This document shows positions 6,862 through 8,745 of a stretch of DNA of 8,745 nt, in pieces; the stretch's first letter is position 1; each line of letters starts with the position of its first letter. The stretch lies in contig CALVPL010000023.1 of the NCBI GenBank assembly GCA_944351315.1, forward strand, positions 1 to 8,745, given 5' to 3'. The notes below the pieces were generated by a model. The model did not search any database and was not told the origin of the DNA. It worked only from the letters and a program-made list of their open reading frames with translations. The translations under genes and the position numbers were made by a program. This DNA is from an uncultured Bacilli bacterium (lineage in GTDB: Bacteria; Bacillota_I; Bacilli_A; RF39; UBA660).

Positions 6862-7560
6862 CTAACTCTCTTCTGCATATTCTGAATTGAATCTCATTCG
6901 AACTTTAAATTCGCCACCTAAAATATTATCGGTACACTCATCGTCGCTGCCTTCAATCCAAATAACTAATGTGTACTTATCGATGCTACCCGGCGCAAAA
7001 TTTTCAACATGAGTATGACCAACAACTGTGTCGCTTATAAATGCTACTGTGTTGTTTTCTGCTTCACCATTAGGTTTTGGTTTAGCATAGGTGATGTACT
7101 CATCGTTTCGATAGACTCGAATTCGAATTGCATCGTCAACGTTTTTTAGCACGTCTTCGATGAAAACTTCACTCCAATAGTCCCTTACCTCTTCGCCGAT
7201 ATTCTCTACATAGAAAGTATAAGCCAAATAGTTTTTTCCATTATGACTACCTCCATAGTTTTCGGTAATATCTTCCGGAAGCCAGTACTGCGAGATATTA
7301 TCGAAAGTGTTTGGAGCCTCGGCATATAGCTCGGGCCGATATACTTTATATTCAGGGTCATCGTACATGATAAGACCTCTATCGAAGTACAAGTTTTTAT
7401 CTAGCGTGATGCTAAAATTTCCACGATTATAAACAATACCGACAATCATATAAAACAAAAGAAGTAAAAATAAAAGGAGAATAATAATAATTAAAAAGAT
7501 TTTTCTCAATCTTTTTTCTTGCAATACTTTTTTCGATGTAATCTTAATTTTGTCTTGCAT
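6862..7560 (-). CDS. Membrane-anchored protein with the same C-terminal core, first gene of the operon, 232 aa
   Basis: The start ATG at 7560 follows AAGGGAAAAAGGAAG. Residues 1-20 are basic and cytoplasmic, and 21-44 form one long hydrophobic helix (Ile/Leu-rich). There is no YAWF cleavage motif, so the protein probably stays anchored with residues 45-232 outside. The outer part keeps the family landmarks: ITLDKNL (51-57), YLAYTFYVENIG (111-122, compare YVAFDLFIKNLSG), IRIRVYRN (145-152), FAPGSIDKYTLVIWIEGSDD (188-207) and VRMRFN at the end. It lacks the cysteine-bearing insert; its single cysteine is C209. It is half the size of the downstream subunits. As the first gene after a strong promoter, and not cleaved, it could be the membrane base or nucleator of a filament. 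The topology is well supported; the function is inference. Confidence 0.88.
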   Translation of the reverse strand: MQDKIKITSKKVLQEKRLRKIFLIIIILLLFLLLLFYMIVGIVYNRGNFSITLDKNLYFDRGLIMYDDPEYKVYRPELYAEAPNTFDNISQYWLPEDITENYGGSHNGKNYLAYTFYVENIGEEVRDYWSEVFIEDVLKNVDDAIRIRVYRNDEYITYAKPKPNGEAENNTVAFISDTVVGHTHVENFAPGSIDKYTLVIWIEGSDDECTDNILGGEFKVRMRFNSEYAEES

Positions 7561-7586
7561 CTTCCTTTTTCCCTTCTTACTTCATC

Positions 7587-7604
7587 CTAAAACATAACAT
7601 ACAT
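7587..7604 (-). other. Possible five-codon leader peptide (MYVMF) in the operon 5' leader
   Basis: On the minus strand ATG at 7604 opens five codons and ends TAG, with GAGGG six bases upstream. It lies within the roughly 73-base leader between the promoter and the ATG at 7560. It may be fortuitous. Confidence 0.2.
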
Positions 7605-7639
7605 AAGTCGCCCTCGGATATTCTTTACAATACAATAAC

Positions 7640-7668
7640 ATTATAAATTTTCTATAAAAAAAAGTCAA
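7640..7668 (-). promoter_or_regulatory. Sigma-A promoter of the surface-protein operon
   Basis: Minus strand TTGACT (7668-7663), a 17-base spacer (7662-7646) and TATAAT (7645-7640). This is the best promoter in the window. Transcription should start near 7633, giving a leader of about 73 bases before the anchor gene. No other strong promoter was found between the operon genes. Confidence 0.85.
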
Positions 7669-7677
7669 CGTGAAATG

Positions 7678-7714
7678 TCGACTTTTGTCGAAAAGAAAAT
7701 TTCTTTTTCTTCGA
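7678..7714. promoter_or_regulatory. Two overlapping dyads just upstream of the operon promoter
   Basis: TCGAC-TTTT-GTCGA (7678-7691) lies nine bases upstream of the -35 box. A longer imperfect dyad (TCGAA ... TTCGA, 7688-7714) overlaps it. They could be an operator for the operon or the end of the MerR transcript; the T-run needed for a minus-strand terminator is missing. Confidence 0.35.
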
Positions 7715-7740
7715 ATTTTTACCTAAAAAATATCTCTTAT

Positions 7741-8110
7741 TTATTTTTCCTTATCCCTTTTTATTTGCTCTTGATTATAAATTTCTATTTTCTTGATTAG
7801 TCTTTCTTTTGCTTTTTTTAAATCATTAAGTTGCATATTTATCGAATCTAATTGACTTTCTAATATTTCTTTTCGGCTATCTAAAGTGCTTGGGCCTTGA
7901 GCATATAAATTCATAGGTTTTTAATTTTGAAATTGGCATATTTACGCTTCTCATACACTTAATAAATTCAATTTGATTTAAATTTTCTTCTTGATATTCT
8001 CGTTGATTATTTTTTCCTTTTGCAACAGGTCCAATTAACCCTTCTTTTTCATAATACCTTAACGTATCTTTTGATAGGCCATATTTTTCTGAAACTTCTT
8101 TAATCGTCAT
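7741..8110 (-). pseudogene. MerR-family transcriptional regulator disrupted by a one-base frameshift
   Basis: The start ATG at 8110 has AGGTGG at a good distance. Translation begins MTIKEVSEKYGLSKDTLRYY, the typical MerR winged-helix N-terminus, with the wing (REYQEENL) and IEFIKCMRSVNMPISKLK following. In this frame it stops at 7877. Removing one A from the A5 run (plus-strand T5 at 7918-7922) joins it to PMNLYAQGPSTLDSRKEILE and a coiled coil (QLDSINMQLNDLKKAKERLI) ending at TAA 7741. The rejoined protein has 122 residues, the usual size for small MerR regulators with a C-terminal dimerisation helix. As written, the product would lack its dimerisation and effector part. The cause may be a real mutation or a homopolymer sequencing error. 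No oxidoreductase or transporter target gene lies beside it. The regulator family is certain, its inducer unknown. Confidence 0.82.
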
Positions 8111-8127
8111 TTTTACCACCTGTTTAA

Positions 8128-8158
8128 AATATAACACTTAAATTGTACTTTAAGTCAA
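8128..8158 (-). promoter_or_regulatory. MerR-type autoregulated promoter with 19-bp spacer and operator dyad
   Basis: Minus strand TTGACT (8158-8153), a 19-base spacer and TATATT (8133-8128). A perfect 7-bp dyad ACTTAAA/TTTAAGT (8136-8155, 6-base centre) fills the spacer. A 19-bp spacer with a central dyad is the known signature of MerR-family target promoters, where the regulator untwists the DNA. The gene downstream is the MerR gene itself, so autoregulation is expected. Confidence 0.8.
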
Positions 8159-8266
8159 GTTTTTTTGGTAAATATTCTAGTCTGATTTGCACCCTCAAAT
8201 TGAAACCTTGAACATTTTTTATTTCTTTCTTGGTTATATTAAGCATAAATCTATCTTGAAAGCAAT

Positions 8267-8710
8267 TTATAAGAGTTTAATCTTATCTTCATGTTCAAGA
8301 ACTAAATGATTAATATATTTTTGTTCAATCAAATTGCTTCCAATATATTTTCTCATAGCTACAAAGGCTCTCATAATCTTAATACTAATTTCAGTAGCAA
8401 TAGTAGTTTTCAAAATTGTTGCTAACATGGCAACTCCTTGTTCTGTAAATACATAAGGTAAAGTTCTTATCATATTTTTTTCTTTTGCGGACACAAATTG
8501 TGATCGCAAATCTAAATATTCTTCTTTTGTAAGTTGAAAGCAAAAATCACTAGGAAATTTCATTGGATTTCTTTTAACAGCTTGATTTATTTCTTTTGTT
8601 CCATTTTTACATTGATACAGTTTAGCTAAATCACTATCTAACATCACTTGTTTTCCTCTTATTTCATAAATCATTTTTTCTATTTTTAATTCTTCTACAA
8701 TTTCATTCAT
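8267..8710 (-). CDS. ORF6N-domain protein, phage-type, probably C-terminally truncated, 147 aa
   Basis: The start ATG at 8710 is preceded by AGGAGGAAACTTT. Residues about 10-100 form an ORF6N domain: IYEIRGKQVMLDSDLAKLY, then KEINQAVKRNPMKFP, FQLTKEEYLDLRSQF and LPYVFTEQGVAMLATIL. A helix, IKIMRAFVAMRKYI (110-123), follows. ORF6N proteins are DNA-associated accessory proteins of phages and mobile regions. Many relatives continue well beyond the LEHEDKIKLL-like segment with a variable C-terminal domain. Here the frame ends right there at TAA 8267, and the following bases code for nothing similar that I can see, so the gene looks shortened. The upstream context is cut by the window edge. The domain call is firm; function and truncation are inferred from family knowledge. 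Confidence 0.85.
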   Translation of the reverse strand: MNEIVEELKIEKMIYEIRGKQVMLDSDLAKLYQCKNGTKEINQAVKRNPMKFPSDFCFQLTKEEYLDLRSQFVSAKEKNMIRTLPYVFTEQGVAMLATILKTTIATEISIKIMRAFVAMRKYIGSNLIEQKYINHLVLEHEDKIKLL

Positions 8711-8745
8711 AAAGTTTCCTCCTACTTATATATTACCGAGAAAAC

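Noticed and set aside
7688..7720. Plus-strand terminator (dyad followed by ATTTTT)
   Set aside because: No plus-strand gene precedes it; the dyad is more likely related to the adjacent minus-strand promoter or is incidental.
8124..8246. 40-codon minus-strand frame between the ORF6N and MerR genes
   Set aside because: No SD before its ATG, and it runs through the MerR promoter and operator; the coding appearance is best explained by chance.
1..8745. Mycoplasma-type code (TGA as Trp), CRISPR array, tRNA or rRNA
   Set aside because: All Trp codons checked are TGG and genes end in TAA or TAG; no regularly spaced repeats and no tRNA or rRNA-like sequence was recognised.

Overview
The window is AT-rich, and every supported gene lies on the minus strand, so transcription runs from high to low coordinates. 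Stops are TAA or TAG, tryptophan is TGG, Shine-Dalgarno (SD) sites of the AGGTGAT/AGAGG type precede most genes, and signal-peptide proteins are common. This fits a low-GC Bacillota, possibly an uncultured gut Bacilli or Clostridia lineage using the standard code. That placement is inference; no phylogenetic marker gene is present.

Right end (8745 to 7741): a C-terminally shortened ORF6N-domain protein of phage type, then a MerR-family regulator. The MerR gene has an intact-looking promoter (19-bp spacer with an operator dyad inside it), but its reading frame is broken by one extra A, which separates the DNA-binding half from a recognisable coiled-coil half. This part looks like decaying accessory DNA.

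Centre (about 7670 to 800): a likely six-gene operon driven by a near-consensus sigma-A promoter (TTGACT, 17 bp, TATAAT). Gene order is: a 232-aa membrane-anchored protein; two strongly similar secreted proteins (472 and 498 aa) with STYAWF signal peptides; an intercistronic hairpin; a third STYAWF protein (about 369 aa) with a very basic N-terminus and an irregular start; a 50-aa acidic protein; and a 544-aa helical cytoplasmic protein whose start overlaps the 50-aa gene by 11 nt. Two hairpins with T-runs follow. The 232-aa protein and the three STYAWF proteins share a C-terminal core ([VI]W[IL]EGxD, then a beta-strand-like end), so they look like one family diversified within an operon. The STYAWF leaders resemble the SipW-type leaders of TasA/camelysin fibre proteins. 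The working model is a surface filament: membrane base, two major subunits, a minor subunit, and cytoplasmic partners. No SipW peptidase, sortase or LPXTG signal is in the window.

Left end (620 to 1): the start of a separate gene for another secreted protein (VSYAYW leader, same C-terminal core), cut by the window edge. Upstream of it is a run of ten G (minus strand) in otherwise AT-rich DNA, which suggests phase-variable expression. The 300-base gap 621-920 holds this control region and the operon terminators, and no gene was found in it.
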